DNA of 12,316 nt. Origin: Bacteroidales bacterium. Lineage in GTDB: Bacteria > Bacteroidota > Bacteroidia > Bacteroidales > P3. This document shows, piece by piece, positions 1 through 7,264 of this stretch. The position numbers and the translations under genes are program-made. The stretch's first letter is position 1, and every line of letters begins with the position of its first letter. The notes under the pieces are model-generated. The model had not been told where the DNA came from. It saw only the letters and a list, made by a program, of their open reading frames with translations, and ran no database searches. The stretch spans positions 1 through 12,316 of the forward strand of contig JAFZEK010000292.1 in assembly GCA_017560705.1 (NCBI GenBank), written 5' to 3'.

Positions 1-351
<351 letters not shown>

Positions 352-395
352 GTAGTATATTATTGAGATAATAAACTAAATGTTTTTTTTCATAG

Positions 396-426
396 AAGGG
401 GTTTCGTCATTGGCGGAACCCTTTTT
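396..426 (+). terminator. Rho-independent terminator of eno
   Basis: Arms 396-406 (AAGGGGTTTCG) and 414-424 (CGGAACCCTTT) pair over 11 bp with G-U wobbles, around a 7-base loop, and the 3' side runs into TTTTT. The hairpin ends only about 14 bases before the mnmA start, so mnmA must use read-through or a promoter upstream of or inside this structure. No TAnnTTTG box is visible between 352 and 440. Confidence 0.85.
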
Positions 427-440
427 AAAATATCATAAGA

Positions 441-1502
441 ATGAATATAGCAGCGTTAGTTTCGGGGGGGGTAGATAGCTCCGTAGTTGTTCACAATTTA
501 AAGGAAATGGGATACGACCCAACTATCTTCTATATAAGAATAGGTATGGAAGATGAGGATGGGTATATTGATTGTCCATCTGAAGAGGATATTGAGATAA
601 CGACTTATATTGCAAAAAAATATGGGTGTAAGTTTGAAATAGTATCTTTGCACGAAGAGTATTGGCAGAATGTGGTGAGTTATACCATAGAGTCGGTACG
701 TCGTGGGCTTACTCCAAATCCTGATATGATGTGCAATAAACTGATAAAGTTTGGTAGTTTTGAACAAAAGTGGGGTAAATATTTTGACAAAATTGCCACA
801 GGCCATTATGCTACTACTACCGAAGTTGACAATACTGTATTCCTATCTACAGCTAAGGATCATGTAAAGGATCAAACATATTTTTTGGGACAAATCAATT
901 ATATGCAAGTCTCGAAATTGATGTTCCCTATTGGTCATTTATTAAAGTCAGAGGTGAGAAAGATTGCTTCTGAAGCTCGTTTGCCTAGTGCTGAGCGCAA
1001 AGATAGCCAAGGAATATGTTTTCTTGGAAAGATTCATTATAACGATTTTATAAAACGTTACCTAGGTGAACGTGAGGGTAAAATAGTAGAATTTGAAACA
1101 GGTAAAATATTAGGCACTCACAAAGGCTATTGGTTCCATACTATTGGTCAGCGGAAAGGATTGGGCCTTGGTGAAGGACCATGGTTTGTAATAAAAAAGG
1201 ATATAGAGGAGAATGTACTATATGTTTCGAGGGGATATGACACTCAAAGTCAATATGGCAATGTGGTAAATCTTTCGGCATTTCAGTATATTTCTAAAGA
1301 TATTTGGGGTAATTTTGATAGTATAGATGTGAAATTTAAAATACGTCATACTCCACAATTTACACAAGGTAAGATGACTCGCATAGGCGATGTGTTCCGC
1401 ATTGAGTCGGAAGATAAGATACAAGGAATCGCTTCTGGTCAGTTTGGTGTAGTATATGACAATGATGCTAAACTTTGTGTTGGTAGTGGTGTTATAATAT
1501 AA
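441..1502 (+). CDS. mnmA: tRNA-specific 2-thiouridylase MnmA
   Basis: MnmA makes 2-thiouridine at wobble position 34 of tRNA-Lys, -Glu and -Gln. It activates the uracil with ATP and transfers sulfur from a cysteine persulfide. The 353-residue length is normal for the family. The PP-loop SGGVDSS is at residues 8-14. The NPDMMCNK segment gives the first catalytic Cys (C98), and DSQGICF gives the second (C193). Other family motifs are ATGHY (119-123), KDQTYFL (143-149) and the C-terminal [10 protein letters not shown] (331-340). The N-terminal PP-loop domain is followed by the central and C-terminal beta-barrel domains. The ATG at 441 is chosen because the PP-loop then sits at the usual distance from the N terminus; only A-rich sequence precedes it. 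The PP-loop codons contain a run of eight G (464-471), unusual in this AT-rich sequence. Bacteroidota may carry several MnmA paralogues; which one this is cannot be decided here. Confidence 0.96.
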   Translation: MNIAALVSGGVDSSVVVHNLKEMGYDPTIFYIRIGMEDEDGYIDCPSEEDIEITTYIAKKYGCKFEIVSLHEEYWQNVVSYTIESVRRGLTPNPDMMCNKLIKFGSFEQKWGKYFDKIATGHYATTTEVDNTVFLSTAKDHVKDQTYFLGQINYMQVSKLMFPIGHLLKSEVRKIASEARLPSAERKDSQGICFLGKIHYNDFIKRYLGEREGKIVEFETGKILGTHKGYWFHTIGQRKGLGLGEGPWFVIKKDIEENVLYVSRGYDTQSQYGNVVNLSAFQYISKDIWGNFDSIDVKFKIRHTPQFTQGKMTRIGDVFRIESEDKIQGIASGQFGVVYDNDAKLCVGSGVII

Positions 1503-1543
1503 ATCTCTCCTTTTGGAAATCTACAATTTGTATTTCTATTGAT

Positions 1544-1586
1544 GTAAAACTCCCATATTTAGAATCCTAAGTGTGGGAGTTTTGCG
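1544..1586 (+). terminator. Terminator of mnmA
   Basis: Perfect arms AAAACTCCCA (1546-1555) and TGGGAGTTTT (1574-1583) surround an 18-base loop, 43 bases after the mnmA stop. The A-run before and T-run after the stem could let it work on either strand, although the T-run is short and lies inside the stem. Confidence 0.75.
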
Positions 1587-1590
1587 TTGT

Positions 1591-1625
1591 AAGTATGGCA
1601 CTTAGTGCCTATGAGTGTCATACTT
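1591..1625. repeat. Inverted repeat, 12-bp stem
   Basis: Arms 1591-1602 (AAGTATGGCACT) and 1614-1625 (AGTGTCATACTT) pair fully with one G-U wobble around an 11-base loop. A competing smaller hairpin, GGCAC (1597-1601) with GTGCC (1605-1609), uses part of the same sequence, so the two folds exclude each other. No T-run follows, so it is not a typical terminator. Confidence 0.6.
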
Positions 1626-1786
1626 ATGAGTGAAAACTGTAGTAGTTTTGGATGTAATATAATCGTATATATTTGTTGATTTTTGTGTCAACTTTTTCAG
1701 CACAAGATATTCATCACACCTAGGTATGAATGTAAGGAAACCCTATTGCCGTTGATATGACACCCGGGTCCTTTGAAAAAATATAC

Positions 1787-1866
1787 CCCGATGAAGTTTT
1801 TCATTCCTCCCGATGTAAATAAATTTTCCTCGGGATGTATTTTTTACTACATCGGGATGTAATTTT
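1787..1866. repeat. Cluster of CCCGATGTA / CGGGATGTA repeats
   Basis: The related words CCCCGATGAAG (1787), CCCGATGTA (1809-1817), TCGGGATGTATTTTT (from 1830) and TCGGGATGTAATTTT (from 1852) occur within 80 bases. The last two are direct repeats 22 bases apart. CCCGATGTA also pairs perfectly with TACATCGGG (1848-1856), and TCCCGA (1808-1813) pairs with TCGGGA (1830-1835) just before a TATTTTTTA tail. Alternative hairpins can therefore form on the plus strand. Confidence 0.55.
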
Positions 1867-1870
1867 GAGG

Positions 1871-1926
1871 ATAAAAGAATACCCGTCTTTGTATGAGCAT
1901 ATATATGGTAATACAAAAACGGGTAT
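1871..1926 (-). terminator. Probable terminator of plsY
   Basis: Arms 1879-1893 and 1912-1926 (ATACCCG...CGGGTAT) pair over 15 positions with a single mismatch around an 18-base loop. On the minus strand, reading out of plsY, the hairpin lies about 55 bases after the stop and is followed by TTCTTTTATCC, a T-rich though interrupted tail. Confidence 0.6.
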
Positions 1927-1980
1927 ATCTAACAGCGGTAAAGATGTATATTTTCTTGCTGTGATATATATATCAAACTT

Positions 1981-2634
1981 CTATTCGGTCTTCTTGAAGC
2001 GGAATTTCTTTTCTTCGCCTTTCATTAGGCGAGATATGTTTTTGCGGTGAGTGATAACTATGAATATTGCTACCACTACGGCAAAGATAAATAATACCAT
2101 ATCAAAGTTCTCTGAAAAATATGTTGATACAACGTAGTAGGTGATGGGGAAACATATAGCAGCTGTTATAGAGCCTAACGATATGTATCGCCAAATAATG
2201 AATACTACTATAAATATAGCTAGTAGTATCAAGAATATATTAGTGTACAAGTATATAAGTACGCCAAGCATTGTGGCTACACCTTTTCCTCCCTTAAAGT
2301 TTTCGTAGATAGGGAACACGTGTCCAAGAACTACTGCTGCGGCTGAAGCTATATTGAATAGCTCTAAACCAGAGTCTACCAAGAATGCTTCTACAAAAAG
2401 ATTGGATAAGTAAAGTGCTAAACATCCTTTGAATACATCTATGATGAATACGATGATGCCTGGTTTTGGTCCTAATACTCTGATAGTATTAGTGCTACCA
2501 GCATTTTTGCTGCCTTTGGTGCGTACGTCTACGTTATAAAATATCTTACCAATCCATATTGAGGGACTCATAGAGCCGATTAGGTAACTTAGTACTAGAC
2601 CTACTATTATGCATATTATTTCTATCATTGTCAT
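1981..2634 (-). CDS. plsY: Acyl-phosphate:glycerol-3-phosphate acyltransferase PlsY
   Basis: PlsY is an inner-membrane enzyme that moves the acyl group from acyl-phosphate (made by PlsX) to glycerol-3-phosphate, the first step of phospholipid synthesis. The 217-residue protein is hydrophobic throughout, with several membrane segments. It shows the family motifs in order: SMSPSIWIGK (21-30); GSKNAGSTNT (41-50, the GSGNxGxTN signature); GHVFPIYENFKGGKGVAT (104-121, glycerol-phosphate and phosphate binding); SLGS (152-155); and the C-terminal HRKNISRLMKGEE. Start: ATG 2634 or the ATG two codons later; the sequence before both is A-rich without a Shine-Dalgarno. It is convergent with mnmA and divergent from mtaB, so it appears to be transcribed alone. 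The C-terminal tail after the last membrane segment is strongly basic. Confidence 0.95.
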   Translation of the reverse strand: MTMIEIICIIVGLVLSYLIGSMSPSIWIGKIFYNVDVRTKGSKNAGSTNTIRVLGPKPGIIVFIIDVFKGCLALYLSNLFVEAFLVDSGLELFNIASAAAVVLGHVFPIYENFKGGKGVATMLGVLIYLYTNIFLILLAIFIVVFIIWRYISLGSITAAICFPITYYVVSTYFSENFDMVLFIFAVVVAIFIVITHRKNISRLMKGEEKKFRFKKTE

Positions 2635-2721
2635 ATTATTTTTGTTTTTATTTCTGTTTTATTTTTGTTGAAGACTGATAGTCACTCATTTTTAAGACTA
2701 TCTATTTTTTCTATTATTTTG

Positions 2722-2729
2722 CAAAGATA
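2722..2729 (-). promoter_or_regulatory. Putative -7 box for plsY
   Basis: The minus strand reads TATCTTTG, an exact match to the Bacteroidota -7 element TAnnTTTG, about 90 bases before the plsY start. No TTTG is found at the expected distance upstream, so only half of the promoter is supported. Confidence 0.45.
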
Positions 2730-2778
2730 CAACTTTTTGTAGACATATACTCTCTATTTCATCTTTATAAGAAATTAA

Positions 2779-2811
2779 TTTGCTACGTTACGGATTTTAT
2801 CCGTAAATTTG
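2779..2811 (+). promoter_or_regulatory. Promoter of mtaB
   Basis: TTTG (2779-2782) and TAAATTTG (2804-2811) are 21 bases apart, matching the Bacteroidota -33/-7 pair. Transcription would start near 2816, giving a leader of about 58 bases. Confidence 0.65.
2788..2806. promoter_or_regulatory. Perfect dyad in the mtaB promoter, putative operator
   Basis: TTACGGAT (2788-2795) and ATCCGTAA (2799-2806) form a perfect 8+8 inverted repeat with a 3-base spacer. It fills the space between the two promoter boxes and overlaps the first three bases of the -7 box. A repressor bound here would block the polymerase. I do not recognise the regulator. Confidence 0.5.
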
Positions 2812-2823
2812 CATACTTGTTGC

Positions 2824-2842
2824 AGCTCATATATAATGAGCT
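2824..2842 (+). promoter_or_regulatory. Hairpin at the 5' end of the mtaB leader
   Basis: AGCTCAT (2824-2830) and ATGAGCT (2836-2842) form a perfect 7-bp stem with a 5-base ATATA loop. It begins within about ten bases of the predicted transcription start, so it could protect the mRNA 5' end or be a second protein-binding dyad. Confidence 0.45.
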
Positions 2843-2873
2843 AACATGATGTTTAATAGTAAAATATAAATGA

Positions 2874-4181
2874 ATGAATACTGTAGCTATACATACATTG
2901 GGGTGTAAAATGAACTTTTCGGAATCTTCGGACCTAGCACGTAGGTTCTCGGAGCGTGGTTTTAAGATAGTAGATTTTAAGCAGAAAGCTGATGTATACA
3001 TTATAAATACTTGCACTGTTACAGCTTTGGCCGAAAAAAAATGTAGGAATATCATACGTCAGGCAATAGCTTTGAATCCCAATGCAATAGTGGCTGCGAT
3101 AGGATGTTTTGCTCAAAATTCGCCAGACGAGATTGCGAAAATAGAGGGTGTGGATTACATATTGGGTAATAACGACAAACATAAGTTGCTAGAATATATA
3201 CTTAATCCATCGTGCGACAAAGGTTTGCACAAAAAAGTTGTACCCATGGGAGTAGATGATGTTTTTGTGCCAACATATTCTACTGGCGATCGTACTCGCT
3301 CGTTTTTCAAGGTGCAAGATGGATGTAATTATTTCTGTACCTATTGTGCAATACCCTTTGCAAGGGGAAGAAACAGAAGTTTAAATGTGGCAGACACTGT
3401 GGCAAAAGCCAAAGAAATAGCTAGTCATGGAGTGAAAGAAGTGGTTATAACTGGAATAAACACTGGTGAATTTGGGAAAATGCATGGTGAAACATTTTTC
3501 GATTTGATTCGTGAATTGGATAAAATCGATTCAATACTAAGGTATAGAATTTCCTCCATTGAGCCGAATCTTATAACCAATGAAATGATTGATTTTATAG
3601 CCCAAAGCAGGGCTTTTCTTCCTCATTTTCATATTCCTTTGCAAGCAGGAAGCGATGCTGTGTTGAAGTTGATGAACCGTAGATACGACACGAAGTTATA
3701 TGCTGATAGGTTGGATAAAATAAAATCTGTTATGCCTCATGCTTGTATAGCATGTGATATTATCGCAGGATTTACAGGCGAAACTGATGAGTTGTTTGAC
3801 GATGCTTGTAATTTTATTCGCTCTATACCAATTTCTTATTTGCATGTATTTACATATAGTGAACGTCCTAATACTAAGTCATTATCCCATACAGGCAAGG
3901 TGAGTGTAAATGTGAGAAGGGAAAGGAGTAAGGTGTTGCATCAGTTATCCGAACAAAAGAAACTAATTTTCTATAAGGAAAATGAAGGTACTTTAAGGTC
4001 TGTGTTGTGGGAAAGCGATAAGCATGGTGACTATATGTATGGTTTTTCTGACAACTATATAAAAGTAAGAACTCCTTACAACGAAGCATTAATTAATGAA
4101 GTAACACCTGTTTCGCTTACGATGTTGAACCCCGAAGTGGATGATGGAGTGTACGATTGTAAGTTGGTAAACCGTATTTAA
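2874..4181 (+). CDS. mtaB: tRNA t6A37 methylthiotransferase MtaB
   Basis: This radical-SAM enzyme adds a methylthio group to C2 of N6-threonylcarbamoyladenosine at tRNA position 37, giving ms2t6A. The N-terminal UPF0004 domain carries the three Cys that hold the auxiliary 4Fe-4S cluster: C11 (HTLGCKMN), C47 (NTCTVT) and C78 (IGCFAQ). The radical-SAM motif CNYFCTYC gives C151, C155 and C158, inside a KVQDGCN...PFARGR context typical of the MtaB/YqeV branch. A TRAM-like tRNA-binding region occupies roughly the last 65 residues. The 435-residue length is normal. The start is ATG 2874; an overlapping ATG at 2870 opens only a 12-codon frame. It has its own promoter and dyad upstream, diverges from plsY, and is followed by a MITE-like element rather than another gene. 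MiaB and RimO belong to the same family, but the sequence around the clusters favours MtaB. Confidence 0.93.
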   Translation: MNTVAIHTLGCKMNFSESSDLARRFSERGFKIVDFKQKADVYIINTCTVTALAEKKCRNIIRQAIALNPNAIVAAIGCFAQNSPDEIAKIEGVDYILGNNDKHKLLEYILNPSCDKGLHKKVVPMGVDDVFVPTYSTGDRTRSFFKVQDGCNYFCTYCAIPFARGRNRSLNVADTVAKAKEIASHGVKEVVITGINTGEFGKMHGETFFDLIRELDKIDSILRYRISSIEPNLITNEMIDFIAQSRAFLPHFHIPLQAGSDAVLKLMNRRYDTKLYADRLDKIKSVMPHACIACDIIAGFTGETDELFDDACNFIRSIPISYLHVFTYSERPNTKSLSHTGKVSVNVRRERSKVLHQLSEQKKLIFYKENEGTLRSVLWESDKHGDYMYGFSDNYIKVRTPYNEALINEVTPVSLTMLNPEVDDGVYDCKLVNRI

Positions 4182-4259
4182 AAATTTGAACATATCTATA
4201 ATTTGAATATTATTTATGAATGGTATGTATTGCAACTTTTACTTGTATATGTGATTTGA

Positions 4260-4453
4260 GGCAACTTCTAAAAATTCCACGTTTCGGATAAACAAAAGAG
4301 CGTTCGTTGAAACTTTTGCGTGCTTTGCGTTTTTCTTGAAATCTTTCTATTTCTTTTTCAATCGCATAGCCTGCTATGCTCAATCAAAAGAAAGTAGAAA
4401 TCTTCTCAAGAAAATTCCGCAAATCACTTGCAAAGCAATTTTTAGAAGTTGCC
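4260..4453. mobile_element. MITE-like element, 194 bp, with TTGA flanks
   Basis: The ends are perfect 17-bp inverted repeats, GGCAACTTCTAAAAATT (4260-4276) and its complement (4437-4453). TTGA lies directly outside both ends (4256-4259 and 4454-4457), as expected of a 4-bp target duplication. Inside, GCATAG (4364-4369) and CTATGC (4374-4379) make a hairpin around CCTG, flanked by long imperfectly pairing T-rich and A-rich arms. The whole element can thus fold into a long stem. There is no transposase; a 57-codon open frame on the minus strand lacks an ATG. The element sits 78 bases after the mtaB stop, where no other terminator is visible. Confidence 0.6.
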
Positions 4454-4593
4454 TTGAATGTTCTCTCATTTGAGGGGGATATTATTTGATATGAAATAAT
4501 GAAGAAAGGAAAATTATACAATAAAAGTGCTGAATATTATATTGTAAACAATGTAATTTGCTTTTAGAATAATGAACTGAAATTTAAAGTTTG

Positions 4594-4661
4594 TACAAGT
4601 GTAAAAAAATAATCAATAATATTTTGTCAATAATATAAATAGTTGTATTTTTGCACTTGTA
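4594..4661. repeat. Inverted repeat flanking the operon promoter
   Basis: TACAAGTG (4594-4601) and CACTTGTA (4654-4661) are perfect complements 52 bases apart. One lies upstream of the -33 box, the other at the predicted transcription start. The left copy overlaps the palindrome TTGTACAA (4591-4598). The arrangement would suit two operators brought together by looping, but 8-bp matches are not rare in AT-rich DNA. Confidence 0.35.
4623..4653 (+). promoter_or_regulatory. Promoter of the six-gene exported-protein operon
   Basis: TTTG (4623-4626), a 19-base spacer and TATTTTTG (4646-4653) match the Bacteroidota -33/-7 consensus exactly. Transcription would start near 4658-4661, giving a leader of about 155 bases. 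No comparable site appears in the gaps between the downstream genes. Confidence 0.7.
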
Positions 4662-4687
4662 AATAATAGTAATAAAATAAACTTTTT

Positions 4688-4740
4688 TGATACTTAATAG
4701 ATTGAAATATAGAATTAAGTGTCACATTTTTTTATTTTTT
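4688..4740 (+). terminator. Terminator-like hairpin in the operon leader (possible attenuator)
   Basis: TGATACTTAAT (4688-4698) and ATTAAGTGTCA (4714-4724) pair over 11 bp with one U-G, around a 15-base loop. Two bases later come seven T, an A and six T (4727-4740). It lies about 30 bases after the predicted transcription start and 75 before the first start codon. The stem is AU-rich, so termination might be partial or conditional. Confidence 0.5.
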
Positions 4741-4815
4741 CAAGATGTGGTATGAATGTATTTTACTACTAATTATTATACAAAGAAGATGGATGGTATA
4801 AATGTGTAATTTGGT

Positions 4816-5955
4816 ATGAACAAACGAAAAATGTTATATAAGTTGTTTGTGACAATAAGTTTTGTTGTGATACAATTGTTTTGTTTTTCTTATGTAGAAG
4901 CTCAGAACAATTGTAGAACAAAGTTATTGTCTGAGATGGTTAAAGCAATGCCATCTAAAACTAATTTACTAAAGTTAGAAAGTGGAGAATATGAAGGTGT
5001 TTTTTCTTACAAAGAACGGCCTTTAAATGTCATAGTATCAGAAGATAGAACACTTTTACACTTAGGTTATTGTTTGTTTCCAATATCTATGCGTAAAGAA
5101 ATGCCTTCGCCAGTATATAACTTTTTGGAGAGGTATGCTCTTTGTGCAGATTTGTCTTTGCCTAGATTGAAGACAGTGGAGCAAGATATGGTAGAGAAAG
5201 GAATAATATTTAATTATGGTTCATTTAAGGATTTACCTTCCATTGTTGCAGATCCGTCAATAGTATTTACTTTCACTACTTTGGATGATAAATATTACAA
5301 TGTGCATTGGAGCAAAGATAATAAACTATGTTGTTCTGTGAAATTTCCAATAGACAATTGCTTGTTGCAAGGGACAACTTTGGATGAAAATGAGCAAATT
5401 TTGGTAGATGATTTAAAAAAAATAAAACGATCTGAGTGTATTATAGATCATAAGGTTTTGAAAGAAAAACTTCAGAGAATAATAGATTCTGAATATTATA
5501 TACAACCAGGTGATAGTATTTATATGGCTTCTTTGAATAGCACACAATATTATAAAGCTGAAGATATGGCGTATTGTAAATTGGTTTTTTCGGAAGCTAA
5601 TCCAGTAGAGAGTTTTGCCAACCTATTGTTGACTAATAATATTGCTAATGATTATGAGGTATCGATAAAACTACAAATGTATGACCGTAAAGTGGCTAAC
5701 GTTACAGTGCCGTTGTGCGATTTACTTGAATATTTCAAACGAAATGGCTGTAAAGCTTATTTTGGACTTGTAGATAAAACGAAGGACCAGATTACTGCAC
5801 TTTTACTTTTAATAAAAAAAGAAGATGGTTATTGTCATACAATTCGCTTCACGTTTCATGTCGGAGATATAGGTAACCGAAACGGTCAAATAAATGGGAA
5901 AATGAGTAGTTTTATTCCAATTTCGAGAATTTCTAATATATTTGGAGAAAAATAA
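4816..5955 (+). CDS. Exported protein of unknown function, first gene of the operon
   Basis: I do not recognise this 379-residue protein. Residues 1-29 are a signal peptide: a basic start (NKRK), a hydrophobic core, and a VEA|Q cleavage site. A Cys in the core (C23) is not in a convincing lipobox. The mature part is mixed polar and beta-prone with no membrane segment. It contains nine or more cysteines, among them C33, C86, C110, C172, C173, C182, C208, C254, C301 and C312, many for a periplasmic protein; disulfides are possible. The start is the ATG at 4816, which places the signal peptide correctly, although no Shine-Dalgarno precedes it. The stop overlaps the next start by one base (TAATG), so the two are probably translationally coupled. 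Its position right after the promoter and leader hairpin makes it the first product of the exported-protein operon. Confidence 0.85.
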   Translation: MNKRKMLYKLFVTISFVVIQLFCFSYVEAQNNCRTKLLSEMVKAMPSKTNLLKLESGEYEGVFSYKERPLNVIVSEDRTLLHLGYCLFPISMRKEMPSPVYNFLERYALCADLSLPRLKTVEQDMVEKGIIFNYGSFKDLPSIVADPSIVFTFTTLDDKYYNVHWSKDNKLCCSVKFPIDNCLLQGTTLDENEQILVDDLKKIKRSECIIDHKVLKEKLQRIIDSEYYIQPGDSIYMASLNSTQYYKAEDMAYCKLVFSEANPVESFANLLLTNNIANDYEVSIKLQMYDRKVANVTVPLCDLLEYFKRNGCKAYFGLVDKTKDQITALLLLIKKEDGYCHTIRFTFHVGDIGNRNGQINGKMSSFIPISRISNIFGEK

Positions 5956-7247
5956 TGATGAAAAGAAGAATTATTGTGTATTTAGCTTTGATGTTTCTTT
6001 ATTCCACGCCGATATTTTCGCAAACAGATGCTGATGGCTATATAAAGAACAAGATGGAGATAAGGAAAATATTTGCTACAGACAAGTATATACATCAAGA
6101 GTATGTAGTAGAAACTGCAAAGTTGACAGAAGGTAAGCTAGAAGCTTTGAATAATTTGAAGAAAGAGTTGTTGAAAGTATATACAGGTAATGATGATGCT
6201 GTCAAGAATAGTATTTCAAGCATAGAGGAGAAAGATGTAGAATTTATGCTAGAAGAAATTAATGGAGGTAGACAAGTAAAGATTTATGTATTAGTGGAGA
6301 AAGCTAAATATTTTTCTACTGAATCAAACAATTCATCAAATGTACAAAATATTTCTAATACAGGAAAAAATACGGCAAATACTTCAAAAGAATTGACTAT
6401 TGAAGATGTGTTAGATATAAAATACAAAACTGTGAAAGGAGTACATGACAAAGAAAAAATAAGAGAAATGAAAACTTCTCAGAAGTATTATTGTAGTGAG
6501 ATAATGCCGTTTAAAATAAAGACTGCAGAAGATTGGGCTGTAAGAAAAAACTTTTTACTTAGTGAGTTGGCTAGAAAATTGACCATAGCAACATCGTTTG
6601 AAAGGAAAGATAATACTATAACGTTGAAATCCATAAATCAAGAAGATGTGATATTTTATTTGGAAAAGTTTAATAGTGGGAGAACAAAAATATATGCATT
6701 TCTAGAAAAGGATAAAGATAATAATAGTCTGAATGCTACTGTAGAGCAAGAAGAAGTTGAAGAAGAAGTTGCAAAAGAAAGTGTTCAAGAAGTTACTGTG
6801 CCTATAGAAAAAGTAACGGAAGAAGTTGAAGACTCGGTTGGTGAATCTGCGGATAATGAAAGTGAAATTAGCTATAGTGATGAAGAAGTGATAGCGGAAG
6901 AAAATTCAACTCTTAGTTATGAAGAAATTCCGGAGATAGATGATAAATCTTTATCTCTTATAGATACTTTATTGACAAAGGAAGAATTCAAAGATTTTGG
7001 TCAAGAATTACAGAAATTGAGAAGAGCTAGGAAAATACGAGTTTATGGTAAGTATGCAGATTGTAGTGATGTAGGTGCTAGTATTTGGGCAGTATTTGAT
7101 AAAAATCAAAAGCTGGTTGCTATATTAGGACCAGGCTTGGGTTCTGTTTATAGAAAGAATTATAAAACTAAAGAAATTGATAAATTGGAATCTTATATCG
7201 AATCTAACGAGAAATATTTAGCTATTTGGTTTAGAATGTATAAATAA
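5955..7247 (+). CDS. Exported protein with a duplicated domain, acidic linker and C-terminal domain
   Basis: No family is recognised. The 430-residue product has a signal peptide (1-22; cleavage near FSQ). Two related segments follow, about 31-119 and 165-252. Each starts with an IRxxxxxxKY stretch and ends in a matching block: KDVEFMLEEINGGRQVKIYV (94-112) against EDVIFYLEKFNSGRTKIYAF (230-249). This looks like an internal duplication. A Ser/Asn-rich stretch (121-144) separates the repeats. Residues 263-330 are a Glu/Val-rich acidic linker, and 331-430 form a compact C-terminal domain containing VYGKYADCSDVGASIWAVFD. The gene overlaps its predecessor by one base; either of two consecutive ATG codons (5955, 5958) could start it. 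The next gene follows after 17 bases. The acidic linker resembles that of the SUMF1 protein two genes on, suggesting both work in the same extracytoplasmic place. That is inference. Confidence 0.85.
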   Translation: MMKRRIIVYLALMFLYSTPIFSQTDADGYIKNKMEIRKIFATDKYIHQEYVVETAKLTEGKLEALNNLKKELLKVYTGNDDAVKNSISSIEEKDVEFMLEEINGGRQVKIYVLVEKAKYFSTESNNSSNVQNISNTGKNTANTSKELTIEDVLDIKYKTVKGVHDKEKIREMKTSQKYYCSEIMPFKIKTAEDWAVRKNFLLSELARKLTIATSFERKDNTITLKSINQEDVIFYLEKFNSGRTKIYAFLEKDKDNNSLNATVEQEEVEEEVAKESVQEVTVPIEKVTEEVEDSVGESADNESEISYSDEEVIAEENSTLSYEEIPEIDDKSLSLIDTLLTKEEFKDFGQELQKLRRARKIRVYGKYADCSDVGASIWAVFDKNQKLVAILGPGLGSVYRKNYKTKEIDKLESYIESNEKYLAIWFRMYK

Positions 7248-7264
7248 AAACGAAAGGACAATAT

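Larger units (their letters stand above)
1503..1980. other. 478-bp non-coding region between convergent mnmA and plsY
   Basis: No credible gene is visible; a 71-codon frame from 1835 runs antisense into plsY and resembles nothing I know. The region holds the mnmA terminator, a 12-bp hairpin (1591-1625), a cluster of CCCGATGTA-type repeats (1787-1866), and a long hairpin (1879-1926) that probably ends plsY transcription. A TAnnTTTG-like box (TATATTTG, 1668-1675) has a TTTG 17 bases upstream (1647-1650), so a short untranslated RNA starting near 1682 is possible but unproven. Confidence 0.6.
4454..4815. other. Leader and upstream region of the six-gene operon
   Basis: This is very AT-rich non-coding sequence between the MITE-like element and the first operon gene. 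It contains the operon promoter (4623-4653), an inverted repeat flanking it (4594-4601 / 4654-4661), and a terminator-like hairpin in the leader (4688-4740). A 22-codon frame beginning near 4499 has no supporting features and is not called. Three loosely related words, GGTATGAATG, GGTATAAATG and GGTATGAAC, precede or include the start codon of the first gene. Confidence 0.6.

Noticed and set aside
1835..2050. 71-codon plus-strand frame
   Set aside because: It begins in a repeat-rich non-coding region and ends antisense to the conserved plsY C terminus; no signal or motif supports it.
4210..4383. 57-codon open frame on the minus strand across the MITE-like element
   Set aside because: It starts only with TTG, covers half of an inverted-repeat element and runs out into its flank; most likely a by-product of the A-rich hairpin arms.
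4499..4567. 22-codon frame before the operon promoter
   Set aside because: Too short, no ribosome site or recognisable features, and upstream of the only good promoter.
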